The position numbers and the translations under genes are program-made. 39,815 nt of DNA from contig PYST01000285.1 of assembly GCA_003049485.1 (NCBI GenBank), positions 5,731-45,545 of the forward strand. The letters run 5' to 3'. Shown piece by piece: positions 21,581 through 33,213 of the stretch (its first letter is position 1; each line of letters begins with the position of its first letter). The notes under the pieces were generated by a model. The model made no database searches. It was not told where the DNA came from and saw nothing but the letters and a program-made list of their open reading frames with translations. Origin of the DNA: Ophioceras dolichostomum. Lineage: Eukaryota; Ascomycota; Sordariomycetes; Magnaporthales; Ophioceraceae.

Positions 21581-22978
21581 CTACTCCAACGTGCTGACAT
21601 CAGTCTCCTCCACCCGCCACATATACCACATGAACAGGCTCCTGTACGGCGCGAACCTGTCCGACATCTCGACCATGTCCTTCTCGCTCATGTACTTCCA
21701 CTTCCCCCCCTTGCTCGTCTTGAGCTTGGCTACGTCGCGGCCTGCGAACGCGGCCATGCCCCTCTGCACGCCCAGGTCGCCCAGGCTGAAGACGTCCATG
21801 CGCTTGAGCGCGAAGCACGCGAACATCTCGACGCTCCACCTGCCGAGCCCGCGCACGGCGGTCAGCCTCTCCAGGACGTCCTCGTAGGGCGCGTCGGCCA
21901 GCATCTGCGCCGTCAGCTCCGACGAGGCGAACTTCTGCGCGAGGCCCTGGATGTACTCGGCTTTGCGCTGCGAGAGGCCCGCTGTGCGGAGGCGCTCGAG
22001 CGGAGAGGCTGCTACTTGCGATGGGTGCGGGAAGCGCTTCTTCTTCTTCCTCTTCTCCTCCTCCCCTGAGTCGCTCTCTGCTGCTGTGGTGGCTCTGTTG
22101 CCCTCGTCGTCCTCGTCCTCGTCGTCATGAAACAGGGCGACGAACTTGGTCTTGATGGACCGCGCCGCCGCGCCGGACACCTGCTGGCTGATGATGCCGC
22201 TCGCGAGGCTCTCGAACGGGTCGATCTGCTCGGAGAGCCCCTCCGGGCTGAAGACGTGGCAGTGGTGCGCGTCGATGAGACGCTTCATGCGCGGGTCCAC
22301 CTTGACGAGGTGGGCGCACGCCTCGGAGAGGAGCGTCGCCGTCGTCGTCGTCGTGCCCTTGGCCTTGGACGGAGAGATCTGATCGTCCACGGGCCGGGAC
22401 GCCACGACGCGCGAGGTCTCCGGGGAGAGTAGCTGCGCGTTCGTAGCGCGAGGGTCCGCGACGCGGGTCACCGCTCGGTGCCGTGGCGTCGTGGGGGCCG
22501 CCGCAGCTCTGCCCGGCTCGGACATGAGGCCGATGGCGTTCGGCGTGGGTGTTGCAGGCGGGGCGGCGGCGGCGGCGGATGCTGTGGGGGCCTTGCGACG
22601 CTTTTGTGGCGTCATCGGCAGTGATGGAGGAGATGGTTCTTCTGCGGCGGGACTGGAGGTGTTTGGCTCCGCTTCCTTGGTCGATGATGAGGGGGCCTTT
22701 CTCTTCCGCGAGGTACGGGGAGGCGCCACTGCTGATGATGGTGAATCTTCTTTCACAGCCGCCTTGTCTGTTGCCGCTTCGCTGAGCCGAGCAGATCTCC
22801 GAGGGGCCATCTTGCCAGGGCTGAGGGAAGACGTTGACGTGAAGCTGTGCTTTGAGAAGCCAATTCTCATGAAGTGAACGTCTCCGATCCGTCCGGCCCA
22901 ACCTAGCCGACTAAACACTGGGAAACGATATTGAGAATGGGTAAAGACAGCTTTTCTCAAGGCCGTCGCTCTGATCAT
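21581..22978 (-). CDS. MAG1: DNA-3-methyladenine glycosylase II (HhH-GPD family)
   Basis: Base-excision-repair enzyme that removes alkylated purines; homologue of yeast Mag1 and bacterial AlkA. Single exon, 465 residues, longer than yeast Mag1 (about 296) because of N-terminal extensions. The fold begins near residue 230 with KVDPRMKRLIDAHHCHVF, followed by FESLASGIISQQVSGAAARS. The helix-hairpin-helix is TAVRGLGRWSVEMF (about 372-386), and the catalytic Asp is the D in LGDLGVQRG (about D401). A charged insert (acidic run then a Lys/Arg run) interrupts the domain at about 290-320. Residues 57-230 are Ala/Pro/Ser-rich with basic KRR clusters, likely a nuclear-targeting disordered arm. Residues 1-56 are rich in Arg, Ser and aromatic residues with almost no acids, resembling a mitochondrial presequence. 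A second in-frame Met (57, at 22810) starts the MAPRRSARLSE form. Confidence 0.94.
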   Translation of the reverse strand: MIRATALRKAVFTHSQYRFPVFSRLGWAGRIGDVHFMRIGFSKHSFTSTSSLSPGKMAPRRSARLSEAATDKAAVKEDSPSSAVAPPRTSRKRKAPSSSTKEAEPNTSSPAAEEPSPPSLPMTPQKRRKAPTASAAAAAPPATPTPNAIGLMSEPGRAAAAPTTPRHRAVTRVADPRATNAQLLSPETSRVVASRPVDDQISPSKAKGTTTTTATLLSEACAHLVKVDPRMKRLIDAHHCHVFSPEGLSEQIDPFESLASGIISQQVSGAAARSIKTKFVALFHDDEDEDDEGNRATTAAESDSGEEEKRKKKKRFPHPSQVAASPLERLRTAGLSQRKAEYIQGLAQKFASSELTAQMLADAPYEDVLERLTAVRGLGRWSVEMFACFALKRMDVFSLGDLGVQRGMAAFAGRDVAKLKTSKGGKWKYMSEKDMVEMSDRFAPYRSLFMWYMWRVEETDVSTLE

Positions 22979-25257
22979 ACCAACTTGATAATTTGGTTGA
23001 AACTGACTGGCTACTAGAGAGAGAGAGTTGGAATGAGGGGATCAACGAGTGAATTGCGTAGGATTTTTGGATTACATTGGTGAATTGGAGCGAGTGGTGA
23101 GGGAAAAGGAATGAGATGGATGAGACGGCTTTGACAGAATCCCGCCCCGTGAGAGGGGAACCTGTCAGCTTTTCAAGGACAGAAGCAATGAGCGGGAGGC
23201 TTATGAAACACGCGCCTTTCCTTCGGCATCACGGCTCGGAGATGCGAGCCTGTCGCCTGCTCACGTGGCAGAGTCGTGGCAGGGAGCCGAGTCGGGAAAG
23301 TCTCCATCCGTTCTGCGCCAGCCTATTGGCCGTTGATATGGCGTCGCGATCTGACACCTTCGACACTTTAGTGCTTTGAGGCGTTGTCAGCGCTGACAAC
23401 TGGTATTGGTTCGGCGTTCAGGCTTCTTAGTGTTCATTGCTTCGGTGATGCACTGGACTAAACTGTACTGTACTGTGTACCGACATAGGTATGTCGGTAT
23501 GTTGTTGCCGTTGATCAAGTTCTTATCGGATCGCGATGGTCTTGTGTGTCTTGAAGTGCTTCAATGTTCGTATTTCTAGGGGATTCCTAGGAAAGGAAGT
23601 GGACGCGTACTACCTCTAGACGTTTGGCCAATGTGGGAAAGTCCCATGCACTATGAAGATTTACCTGCAGCGGAGCTACTGCACAACGCAAGAAGCGATC
23701 TGCGGAGCTTTTCAGGTCCAATTCTATCTTGGCCGACAGTGTCTGTTCAACTCACGCCTGTGGAAGGCGTTGGGATGACAAGAACCGTAAAAATAGACGT
23801 CTGGTGTTTGCAAGGACCGGTGCTGTTTCGTGCGTGGGATGCTCCGGAATATTAAGGATGTCAAGGATATCTTCTGTTCGTCTAGAGACTCCGGTCCCAA
23901 AGTCTCATCCGCCCACAGCCGCCCCAAGAAACGGAGGTGATCCTTGGCTTCAACTTGGCCCACCGGTACTGCACTCAGCCAGGCTGCATTGACGTCGTCG
24001 CTCACACAGCCTGCCTGTAGCTTAAATCATCGAACAAAATCGAGATCCTTCTGGAGAACCCAGCCCAGATGACTGATGGTGAGAAACGAGACTCGGCAAG
24101 GGAAATGGAGACCTCAATGGCTTATTTTCTTTCACCATCGCAAGATGTGCTTTTAGCGGGAAGGTAATTATTTGAGGGGTACCTCGAAAAGTCTCTCCAA
24201 TCAGTGTGTCAGTCCAGTCCAGCCAGGGAGGGCAGTTTCCAATCCCCATCCTCTCTTCTCATCTCCCCTGATTCTGGCTGGTATTGAAGCCAAGCTGGCA
24301 GCGAGATTCGATGTACCCTGTACATGGAAAGATCTAACCGGTCGAGCACAGAGGGCTCGGTGGGATGAGTGCCCCTGAGCAACTCCTGCTGGAGCCGCTG
24401 CCCGCCTGAGTCCGGACTGGCCCGCCCTGCAATCAGTTCGATGAGTTGCTGGACGCTGTGAGAGACGCGACAGGTGCGGGCTTGGCGTTGCAACCCCCCT
24501 AAATTACCTTGGTGGTGGCTGCATGTGGAAGTGGATGGGGGACCCACGTAGGTACTCGATACTTTCCGCCGGTTCGTGCGAGATGTCCAACCAAACCGAC
24601 CCTGGCTCCTTTTTTTTTCTTACGCCAACTTTTCGCCCATCCAATTTGATAGGTCAGCTTTGGTTCGGCCATTCTCTTTCTAGCCATCCTCTCCCAGGTT
24701 CGCTCAGACGTCGGCTCGCAAATCTCCAAGGGCGGAAAAAAAGGAAACGCGATCCTGTCCCTTTCAACACCGTTCAGCCTCCCTTTCACCCATCACCACG
24801 ACACGCAGTATCGATTCTGCCCCGAGGCGAACTCACTAACTGGACGTGCGAGCCTCCTCCCCCGTGTGCGATTCGACCGTGTGTCTGGCTTGATCAATTC
24901 GCCACGTTCGCTCGCCCCTGCCGCGAAAGCAACCGTCCTACTCCGTATCGATCGTTCCATCTACTCCGGACGTGGGAAGAAAGACCTTGAAGACACGAAC
25001 GCACGCTCGGCCGGCGATCCACGGGTGGCACGCCAAAAAAGACACAACTTATTGTTTTTCGCGTAACTTTTCCGAAGGGTGCTCTCATCCCGTTTTTAAG
25101 CTTTCCGGCGGTACAAAGGACAAGGACACAAACTATTCATTTTCTTGGGTTGCTCTGAGCATTTTGTCCGCATCTTCTTCCTACCCCCTATTTCACCGTA
25201 CCCTTCTTGTGTCCGCTCGGGTGGGTGCTCTGAGGGCCACCCGAATAGCCTCGAGAC
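22979..25257. promoter_or_regulatory. Divergent intergenic region (MAG1 / MNN9)
   Basis: About 2.3 kb between divergent starts. No gene was recognised. The part from about 24,600 to 25,257 is rich in C/T tracts and likely includes the MNN9 leader. Several short open frames lie here, including one crossing the MNN9 start in another frame; none shows family resemblance. Confidence 0.5.
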
Positions 25258-27253
25258 ATGCTTCTCCCAAAGGGCGGCATCAACTGGAAGGCCGCGAGAG
25301 GGTCACTACCGCCATCAAGAGCCGTGTGGGTGTTCTTGACAAAAACGAGGTTTCTGCTATTCCTGGCCCTGTCAGGTGTCGTTCTATTACTATGGCGCGG
25401 AATCAGAACATCGGCGTCCGAGATGCACAGGTGAGAGATAATCCGAGTCCCCTGAAAGAGAGATCGAGAGCCCCCTTGATCCCCCCTACCAATGCAACAA
25501 ATCGCCCGCGTGTCTTCACGGAAATACGTCGACGGTCCGGTGCCGGGCCTGAATCTCAGCATTCGAATCGGAGTCGGATAGCGTCGTTGGGCTCGCTGGA
25601 CAAATGGCTGTAACTGTGGTTGGGTTAAGTGGATTCGCCGCGGATGGACGGTACTTCCCAAAGGATAGAATTTTCGATCTAGGCCGACTCCCTCGAAGTC
25701 AATGACGACCCAGAGCCATTTGCCCAGCAAGCCTAAGACCACTGTCAAACTTCGACTCGATCGCCGAGTACTAGGCGGCCGAGGCTGGGCTCAGGGGCAT
25801 GCATCGGCGAGATGGAGGGATGGGAATCAGTCTTGCTAATCGTTGTTGTTGATGAAGCTTCTACTGCTGGGGCCCTTCGAAACCGCCAATGGACATGACA
25901 CTCAACGAACAGGCGTCGTGGAACGCCCACTTGCACACGCCCGTCGTGTTCAACCACCACCAGCCCTTAACAGTCAACTCGTCCACGATAATCCACCACG
26001 ACCTGAACCCCATCAAATCCACGCCCAAGGCGGTCGCCAATGAGGAGCGGATTCTCCTACTCACCCCCCTGAAAGACGCCGCGCCCTACCTGTCCAAGTA
26101 CTTCGAGCTGATCGCCGAGCTCACGTACCCGCACCACCTGATCGACCTCGCCTTCCTCGTCTCGGATTCCACCGACGACACGCTCGCCGTCCTGGCTGCC
26201 GAGCTGGACAGAATACAGAAGCGCACCGACAAGGTCGCCTTCCGCAGCGCCATGGTCGTCGAGAAGGACATGCACTTCATACTCAGCCAGAACGTCCAGG
26301 ACAGGCACGGCTTCGAGGCTCAGGGGCCCCGCCGCAAGAACATGGGCCGCGCCCGCAACTACCTCCTCGCCACCGCCCTCAGGCCCGAGCACTCGTGGGT
26401 GTACTGGCGGGACGTTGATATCGTGGACAGCCCCAAGTCGATTCTGGAGGACTTTGTCGCCCATGACAAGGACATCCTCGTGCCAAGTATGAAAACCGCA
26501 CTTCCCCATGATTCTCTGGAAATAGAAATCATCTGCTAACCACCCGGAATCTAGACATCTGGTTCCACCGCTACAAGGACGGACGGGACATAGAAGGCCG
26601 ATGTAAGTCTTCCTAACGAGGTTACCACCAAGATCGCCCTCGTCTGGTTAGGCCTTTGCATGAATCGTTGGCTAACCCATTGTGACTTAATAGTTGACTA
26701 CAACTCCTGGGTCGAATCCGAAAAGGGCAAGAAGTTGGCGGCAAGCCTGGACAAGGATGTGGTTCTCGCCGAGGGTAAGAAACGAAAACTCAATGGAACA
26801 CGATTCCGGCGTGGGGCACAACGCTGACACGCTGCTCTTTCATCAGGTTACAAGCAATACGACACCGGCCGCACGTACATGGCTCGCATGGGAGACTGGC
26901 GCGAGAACCAGGACGAAGAACTGGAGCTCGATGGCATTGGCGGCGTTAACATTCTCGTCAAGGGTGACGTCCACCGATCAGGTATGCTTCCTTCGGTTCC
27001 CTTTCATCCTCCACCGCTACCTCGTCTGAACCGAGGGCCACCCTCTCGCCATCACATATATCACATTCCTTGAAGTCTTCGGTGCTGACAAGCTCTTCTC
27101 TCAGGAATCAATTTCCCCTGCTACGCATTCGAGAACCAGGCCGAGACTGAGGGCTTCGCGAAAATGGCTAAGAGGGCGGGCTACCAAGTCGTCGGCCTCC
27201 CCAACTACGTCGTATGGCACATCGACACCGAGGAGAAGGGCGGAAACGCGTGA
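25258..27253 (+). CDS. MNN9: Mnn9/Anp1-family alpha-1,6-mannosyltransferase (mannan polymerase subunit)
   Basis: Golgi type II membrane glycosyltransferase that extends N-glycan outer chains as part of mannan polymerase. Six exons: 25258-25430, 25858-26486, 26555-26602, 26694-26774, 26847-26981 and 27105-27253, giving 404 residues with all phases consistent. The short first exon encodes the cytosolic tail (MLLPKGGINWKAARGSLPPS) and the single membrane anchor (about residues 30-47, RFLLFLALSGVVLLLW). A 427-base intron with a TGCTAATC branch point separates it from the stem (SFYCWGPSKPPMDM). The catalytic domain shows ILLLTPLKDAAPYL, the DxD metal-binding motif as YWRDVDIVDSP (about 243-245), and the family's end block EGFAKMAKRAGY...GLPNYVVWHI. 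A stop (25246-25248) lies just upstream in frame, supporting the start. A Met at 25889 would give a form without the anchor and is not preferred. Confidence 0.96.
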
Positions 27254-29312
27254 GGTGGCATGAAACATGTTGCCTGCCTCCTTCGGCCTTCATCTTCCCC
27301 CTCCCGGGACTCGTGCCAGTCCCTTCATCCCAGTGTATAGCCACCACCACTTCATCCCATTCGGCGTCGTTGATGGGCCCGGCGTTCTTCGTCGACATAT
27401 TGAACAAACCAACTCCACCTTCCACCAAACCCATGGATTCTTGCGCTCTCCGTTTTTGTCCATGGGGATTTCTGGATGGCCCTAGGGCGTAATCCCGCGC
27501 GCGCTCATGTGGCGACGCCCGCCCGCCCGGGCTTCCTTCGACTATATCACTTTCTACTTCTTTCTTTTCTTCGGTCTTGTTTTTGCTACAACAACCTCTC
27601 GAGCTGACATTATGCTCTCGGAGGCTTGGGAATCTATTTATCACGTTATTGGGAGGGAAATGTCTGCGGCGGCTGCTGGGGCTGCAAAGAAAGAAGAACC
27701 CCTGGGAGATAATTCGTTGCTGTACGACTTGCTTGAGAGAAAGAAGGAGAGAGAAGGGAGGACCGTCACGTCTTTTTTTCCCCCTTCGTGTTGCATTTTC
27801 CCCTTTTTGCTATTCCTTTGTTGGATGGATTCTCTTCTCTGTTTTCTCTCTCAGTCTTCTCTCTCTCTCTCATGACGACCGCACTTGCACAGACACATAT
27901 ATCGCATTACATGTTTACATGTTTGAAAGCTTTACCAAAGAGGAGTTTTTACGCGGGACTGGGTTTGGGAAACACACACTCAAGACACAAAACACAACTA
28001 GCACGCGGACGACCCCTCTTCGCTATCACCGCTGCTACTATTACTACTACTACTACCACTACCACTGCTACTACCACTGCTACTACCGCTGCTACTACTA
28101 CTACTCATACTACTACTTCTACTACTACCTGCTGCCGAGCCATATTGGCCCTTCCCAAGTCTCGTCACGCTCACATATCTGAGCATCACCATACTCAAAC
28201 CACCAGCGCTCACATACTGTCTTACCTATCCCCTCAACCCCTTCCCGGCCATTATAATCCTCTTTTGGAGCGAGTCTACGGTCGTCTTGGAGGTAACCTT
28301 GTGCCGGTCTGGGAGTCCTGGGCCTGGGGGGAGGTGTTAGCCGCACGACCATGCATGCGTACGAGGAGGGAGGGCATGCATCACGGGCGTTGGAGCTGAG
28401 GATATGAGGCGTGCCAACGGCGATGAAAAGAGAACGATGACTGGGGAGGGGGGAGGACCGGGAACCAACCAGAGTAATATATAACATCTCCCTCACTCAT
28501 CTCTACCAAGGTGTACTAGGGTTCCATGGGGTGGAACGTTCGATAATGCGAAGGGTCTTTGCTTGTTTGTTTTTAGCTGAGTTGGGCGAGGTAGACCTGG
28601 CAAATTGCCTTTGCAAAACATAAACAACATAGCCTGCCTCGGTGAGCCGCGGCACTGTCCTCGTCTGATGAAGACGTATGGCCCGCTACACGAGACGTGA
28701 GACCACTACTCCTGGCGAAAGTAATCAATCTTCTGTGCGAAAAGCTGGCAGCGAGTCGGATTTCTCAACTTTTCTTTGGCGTCACCACGAGTCTATTGTA
28801 TGATACAAGTCCGCCAACCAGTACAATGTTTCGCCTCTGCCGCCGCCGGCCTTCCCTTCGCCCATCCATCTATCCATCCCTGGCTCGCGGGACCCCGTTT
28901 TCCTTTCAATGCCTGCAACTCTCAAGATCGCTGCCAACCCAAATGCATCCGAGATTAAGCAGGGAAGGGGGGAAAAAAGAGTAAGAAAAAAAAAGAAAAG
29001 ACTCTAGCTGTGCGAAGGTGTCCCATCATCACCCCAGGTGTATGCACTGTACCTCCTGCTGTACCTCCCTACCGACATATACCGTACAAAATCGAGCGGA
29101 GCGAGCGGATGGGCGACGAGGGCGAAATGTATATGTGCAGAGGGATGGGCCAATGGCAGGAAAACAGAATTACAGGCAGGCAGGTCAGTCGATGAAGGGA
29201 TCCGGCCGGGCTCGGGGCGGGCAGGCGTCTTTGGTCTCGTTTCTTTTTTGTCGTCGTCGTTCCCCCAGCCAACACCAACCAACCAACCCAACCATTCCCT
29301 TCCATTCCCCTT
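27254..29312. other. Convergent 3' flanks of MNN9 and QCR7
   Basis: About 2 kb without a recognised gene. It holds T/C-rich tracts (27,540-27,880) and a CTA-type trinucleotide microsatellite (28,032-28,132). Open frames through the microsatellite are low-complexity artefacts. Confidence 0.5.
28032..28132. repeat. Imperfect (CTA/CTG)n trinucleotide microsatellite
   Basis: About 100 bases of CTA triplets interrupted by CTG, CCA and CCG units. Probably variable in length between strains. Confidence 0.85.
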
Positions 29313-29952
29313 CTAATGACTCTTGATGACGGTCAGAGAGTCGAGCGCGTCCCTCTCCTTATTCTCGGCCTCAATCTGCTGGATCAGAGGCCCCAGGTAG
29401 GGCACGTCCTCCTCGGGCTTCGTCCATTCCGCCTTGGGTAGTAGCTGGTGCTGGACGCTGAGCTGGGCGGCGCGCCGCAACCGGTAGATGCGGTCGTAGT
29501 TCTCCTTGGCGGACAGACGCTTCAGAGCCGCCTGCACGACTTCGGTCTCCTCAGGAATCAGATCGTCGGCTCTGTTTATTTGTCGTCGTCGGAGTGTCAG
29601 CCCTCCTTCCCTCCCTGTTCCTCTGTCTTGGACTCTCTGCCCATTCGCTTCCCTCCTATTCTCTACCGCCCGGAATCCCACCCTCTCCCTCTTTATTAAA
29701 AAAATACCAATTCTCTAGCAGTTACCAATCCCGAGAAGAGGTAGACTTCAAATATTCGTTCGGCGGGGCTTTGTAGGATAAAGGCGAAAGCTCGACCCGG
29801 ACGAACGGGGGGCGAGAGAGGAGAAAAAAAACTAACCTGAGGCCCATCTGACGGTATCCGGCGGCATTGATGTACCAATTGGCCAACGGCGTCATCATCT
29901 TCGTGAGCCATGGCCGCTTGAGGATAAAAGGCGCGAAACTCGGGGCCGACAT
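29313..29952 (-). CDS. QCR7: Cytochrome b-c1 complex subunit 7 (14 kDa)
   Basis: Small matrix-side subunit of respiratory complex III (ubiquinol-cytochrome c reductase). Two exons on the minus strand: 29952-29837 and 29571-29313, giving 124 residues, the normal size. The intron is GT-AG and splits the Arg codon of MGLR|ADDLIPEE. Family signatures visible are NWYINAAGYRQMGLRADDL, the VQAALKRL helix, ENYDRIYRLRRAAQLSVQHQ, and the WTKPEEDVPYLGPLIQQIEAE block. No cleavable presequence, as expected. It is divergent from the mitochondrial carrier gene across an intergenic region of about 0.9 kb. Confidence 0.96.
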
Positions 29953-30833
29953 TGTGTGAGCTGGAGGAGCGGCGATGCGGGTTGGGTAGGAGTTGGTCGT
30001 CGCGTTCGGAAGAAGCTTGCTGGCTGGCTGGGAGGTTCGTCAATCATTCAAATTCCCGCGGGTCTCGGTCGAATCAGGACAGTCCAGTTTCGAAGCTTCC
30101 CGGGATGTCACGTGCGGCTGGGAGGATTCGGGTCGGCTCTGCAGGTGCCTGAGGCATTAACACTGGAAGAAACTTGATCGGAGTTGGCGCGATAAGCTCC
30201 CATCGCGTCGGGTCTCTTTTCCTTACTATTCCCCCCTCCTCCGGTAGCTGTTGCCCAAAGAGCTTGATGAGGACCGATGGAGTTCCCTGGCGCAATTGTG
30301 GATATCTCGAGAAAAATAATCACATCATGAACGAGATTTTAGGCTGATGTCTGAAGAACGGGAACGCTCTGAACATAGAGTTACGGAACTCTCTTACACA
30401 GAACAGCATCTGGCAACTTGCATTGCAGTGTACGCAGTACTGTGTACGGAACAGTCCAAAGCGTACCGACTGGCTGAACACAATCCTGGCTGGCTCCATA
30501 CAAGCTTGAGTGCGCTGCGTCATTTCGACCGACGTTTCCTCTGGCAGGTGTGCACTTGCTCCTTTGGGCAATTGATCTCTCCTGCAGGAATCAGCACTTC
30601 CTACAGCACTTGTGTGCGGCAGCCAATTGAACCTCCAAAAAACAAACTGCTGGTCGGAGAACGTCGGACAACGGCCTGACGTAAAGCGGAAAATTACTGG
30701 GTTTCCTAGGCCTCTTGACTCTACAGTCTCGTCGCAACTTCATTTTTTCGGCCATTCTTAGCTCTAACTGGCCAAACTAGAAGGACGGCTTGGACGGCAA
30801 CGGCGTCTGCGAGAACGAGACACCGGCGAGGCC
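29953..30833. promoter_or_regulatory. Divergent promoter region (QCR7 / mitochondrial carrier)
   Basis: About 0.9 kb between two genes for mitochondrial proteins, so shared control is possible. No gene or clear operator was recognised. Confidence 0.5.
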
Positions 30834-32180
30834 ATGCCGGACTCCCGCAGACTGTCGTCTCTCGAGCAATGGGCCGTCCATGCCACTCCCTCTCAGTTCA
30901 ACGCGCTGTCCGGCGCCATAGGAGGCTTCACCTCGGGCGTGGTGGTATGCCCGCTCGACGTGATCAAGACGAAGCTCCAGGCGCAGGGCGCGTTCGAGCC
31001 TGTGCAGAAGGGGAGGCATCCCGGTGCCCACCAGAAGATGTATAGCGGCCTCGTCGGTACCGGCAAGGTGATATGGAGGGAGGAAGGCATCCGCGGCATG
31101 TACAGGGGGCTTGGCCCGATAATATTGGGGTACCTCCCTACGTGGGCCGTCTGGTTCACCGTTTACAACAAGAGCAAAGTGTGGATGGGGCAATATCAAA
31201 GTATGTGGCGGACGGACACGGGGGAGCACAAACGAGACCACCCCTCGTCCCTCCCATCCTCCATCCATTCTTCCGTTCTTCAGTCGCAGGACCAAGCGGA
31301 ATACTGACAAAAATGATAAAACGCAGAAAACACATTCGTCGTCAACTTTTGGTCCTCCATCGTGGCCGGTGCCAGCAGCACCATCGTCACGAACCCAATA
31401 TGGGTGATCAAGACGCGGCTCATGTCGCAGACGGGGCACCACAGTGGCCGGACCGGCTTCTCGTTCTATCCCCGGGGCACCAACACGCCCACGTCGCGGC
31501 CGACGCTGCACTCGCCGTGGCACTACAAGTCGACGCTCGACGCGGCGCGCAAGATGTACACCACCGAGGGCGTCCTCTCCTTCTACTCCGGCCTGACCCC
31601 GGCCCTACTGGGGCTCACGCACGTGGCCGTCCAGTTCCCGGCCTACGAGTACCTCAAGACGAGGTTCACGGGCCAGGGCATGGGCGCCGCGCCCATAGAC
31701 GGCGACGGCGCCCAGGCGAGCAACCAGTGGTTCGGCGTTCTCTCGGCCTCGATACTCTCCAAGATAATGGCCAGCAGCGCCACCTACCCCCACGAGGTCA
31801 TCCGTACGAGGCTGCAGACCCAGCGGAGGCCATATGTCGGCGCGGTTCCTTCACCACCACCATCATCATCATCACCACCATCACCACCAAACTCCTCTAG
31901 TTCTACGACAACAACAGCTGCTGTCGCTAGCAACAGCAGCAGCAGTAGGAGTCCTCCTACCGTGAAGTACAAAGGCGTCATCATGACCTGCCGCACAATC
32001 CTGCGCGAAGAAGGCTGGAGGGCCTTCTACGCCGGCATGGGCGCCAATATGATGCGCGCCGTGCCGGCCGCGACCGTCACGATGATGACGTACGAGTATG
32101 TCATGCGCAGGCTGAACCAGGCCAAGGCGGACGGCGAGCGGTTACTGGCCGAGGACGCCGAGAGGCAAGGCTTCACATGA
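30834..32180 (+). CDS. YIA6: Mitochondrial carrier, NAD+/nucleotide type (Ndt1/Yia6-like)
   Basis: Inner-membrane solute carrier (SLC25 family). Two exons, 30834-31200 and 31327-32180, give 406 residues; the intron has a GTATGT donor. Three repeats each carry the carrier signature: PLDVIKTKL (40-48), PIWVIKTRL (146-154) and PHEVIRTRL (277-285). The Trp in PIW of repeat 2 marks the branch that carries NAD+, FAD, folate or pyrimidine nucleotides. The closest remembered match is yeast Yia6/Ndt1, through LSGAIGGFTSGVVVCPLDV, the YRGLGPIILGYLPTWAVWF block and GAGASSTIVTN-like spacing. A Ser/Thr/Pro-rich insert (about 294-330) lies in the matrix loop of repeat 3 and is coded partly by CAC/CAT and CAG-type repeats. 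Substrate is inferred from family only; a pyrimidine or folate/FAD carrier is the main alternative. Confidence 0.88.
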
Positions 32181-33213
32181 GGAGGAGGATGACGATAGCT
32201 CGTTGCTTGACATACCGCAATCAACACTACCGGAAGGGAAGCTACCCTTCCTACATTAGACCCTACCCTCCCTGTTACACTCGGTGACACAACATCTTTT
32301 TTTCCTGTAGAGGCGTAGGGGTCCAGAATCACGCCACTACCTGCCGTGTGAAGCGGCCAGCATTGACAGTTTCAGCGGCCTTCAGGCGGCTCCGCCCCCC
32401 AACGTAGGGTCAAAATATCAGTGGGACAGGCCGCTGATTCTAGGCCGTTGCGGTCAACGCCAGGCCTGTACTCTGTGCTTATCAATCATGGAATCATTAA
32501 CCACGTTGACTTCTCCATGCATTGACATCACTCTCACAAAACGCCATGCCAGCTTTCCGCATGGCTGGCTGTACGAGCAGCAGACCAAGGCAGGAAAGGA
32601 GGGAAAAAAAAGAAAATGAAGACCGTAATAATTCGTGAGAGCTACCTCGCAGAGAATATCATCTTAACTAGCTGAAAAGACAAGAAAAACAAAGAAAGAA
32701 AGAAATGTGTTCGTTCTCATCATCGTTAAAGTTACCTAGGTTATTTTCTGGTTTCTTGTGCGTCCATATTAGTCTTCTTCCTCCTCCAAAGCCCATGTTG
32801 CTTGCTTTGCTTTGCTGTGCTTCCGCCCTGCTTTGCTTCATCGTCAAGGTCGTGAAAAGTTCCAGAGAGATTCCTTACTACCTTAGTTACTTTGCTTTCC
32901 TTCCAAGAAGAGAGAAGAAATAGAGAAAGAGATATCAAAAAGGCAATGCGATAATAAAAGAAAGGGAAAGAGAGAGAGAGACAATAATGAGAAGAAAAGG
33001 CATGATCTAGCGTTCAATCATAACCGCGAAAAAAGAAAAGAAAAGAAAAGAAAAGTCGGAAAAAGAAAAAGAAAAAGAAGATGAAAAAAAAACCGAAGCG
33101 CAAAGTCCGCGATAGAGACAAAAGGTAAGAATATAATAACGCAATGCAAAGGCAAGTCGGTCGATCGATCGGTCGTAAAGGTCGTCAAGCATCCCCAATC
33201 CCCCATCACTCAC
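32181..33213. other. Convergent 3' flanks of carrier and DUF3824-like genes
   Basis: About 1 kb without a recognised gene. The right half is A-rich on the plus strand (T-rich for the minus-strand gene), including an AAAAG pentanucleotide run near 33,029-33,055, consistent with the 3' untranslated region of the large minus-strand gene. Confidence 0.5.
33029..33055. repeat. (AAAAG)n short tandem repeat
   Basis: Five AAAAG-type units in a row, followed by AAAAAG-type repeats to about 33,090. Confidence 0.85.

Noticed and set aside
24972..25613. 213-codon plus-strand frame overlapping MNN9 exon 1
   Set aside because: Different frame from the convincing membrane-anchor exon; low-complexity, basic and without family resemblance.
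25889..27253. MNN9 start at the Met at 25889
   Set aside because: It would remove the membrane anchor; an upstream exon supplies the family's N-terminus with a phase-consistent intron and an in-frame upstream stop.
27788..28399. 203-codon plus-strand frame through the CTA repeat
   Set aside because: Poly-Thr/Ala from the microsatellite; no domain and no splice support.
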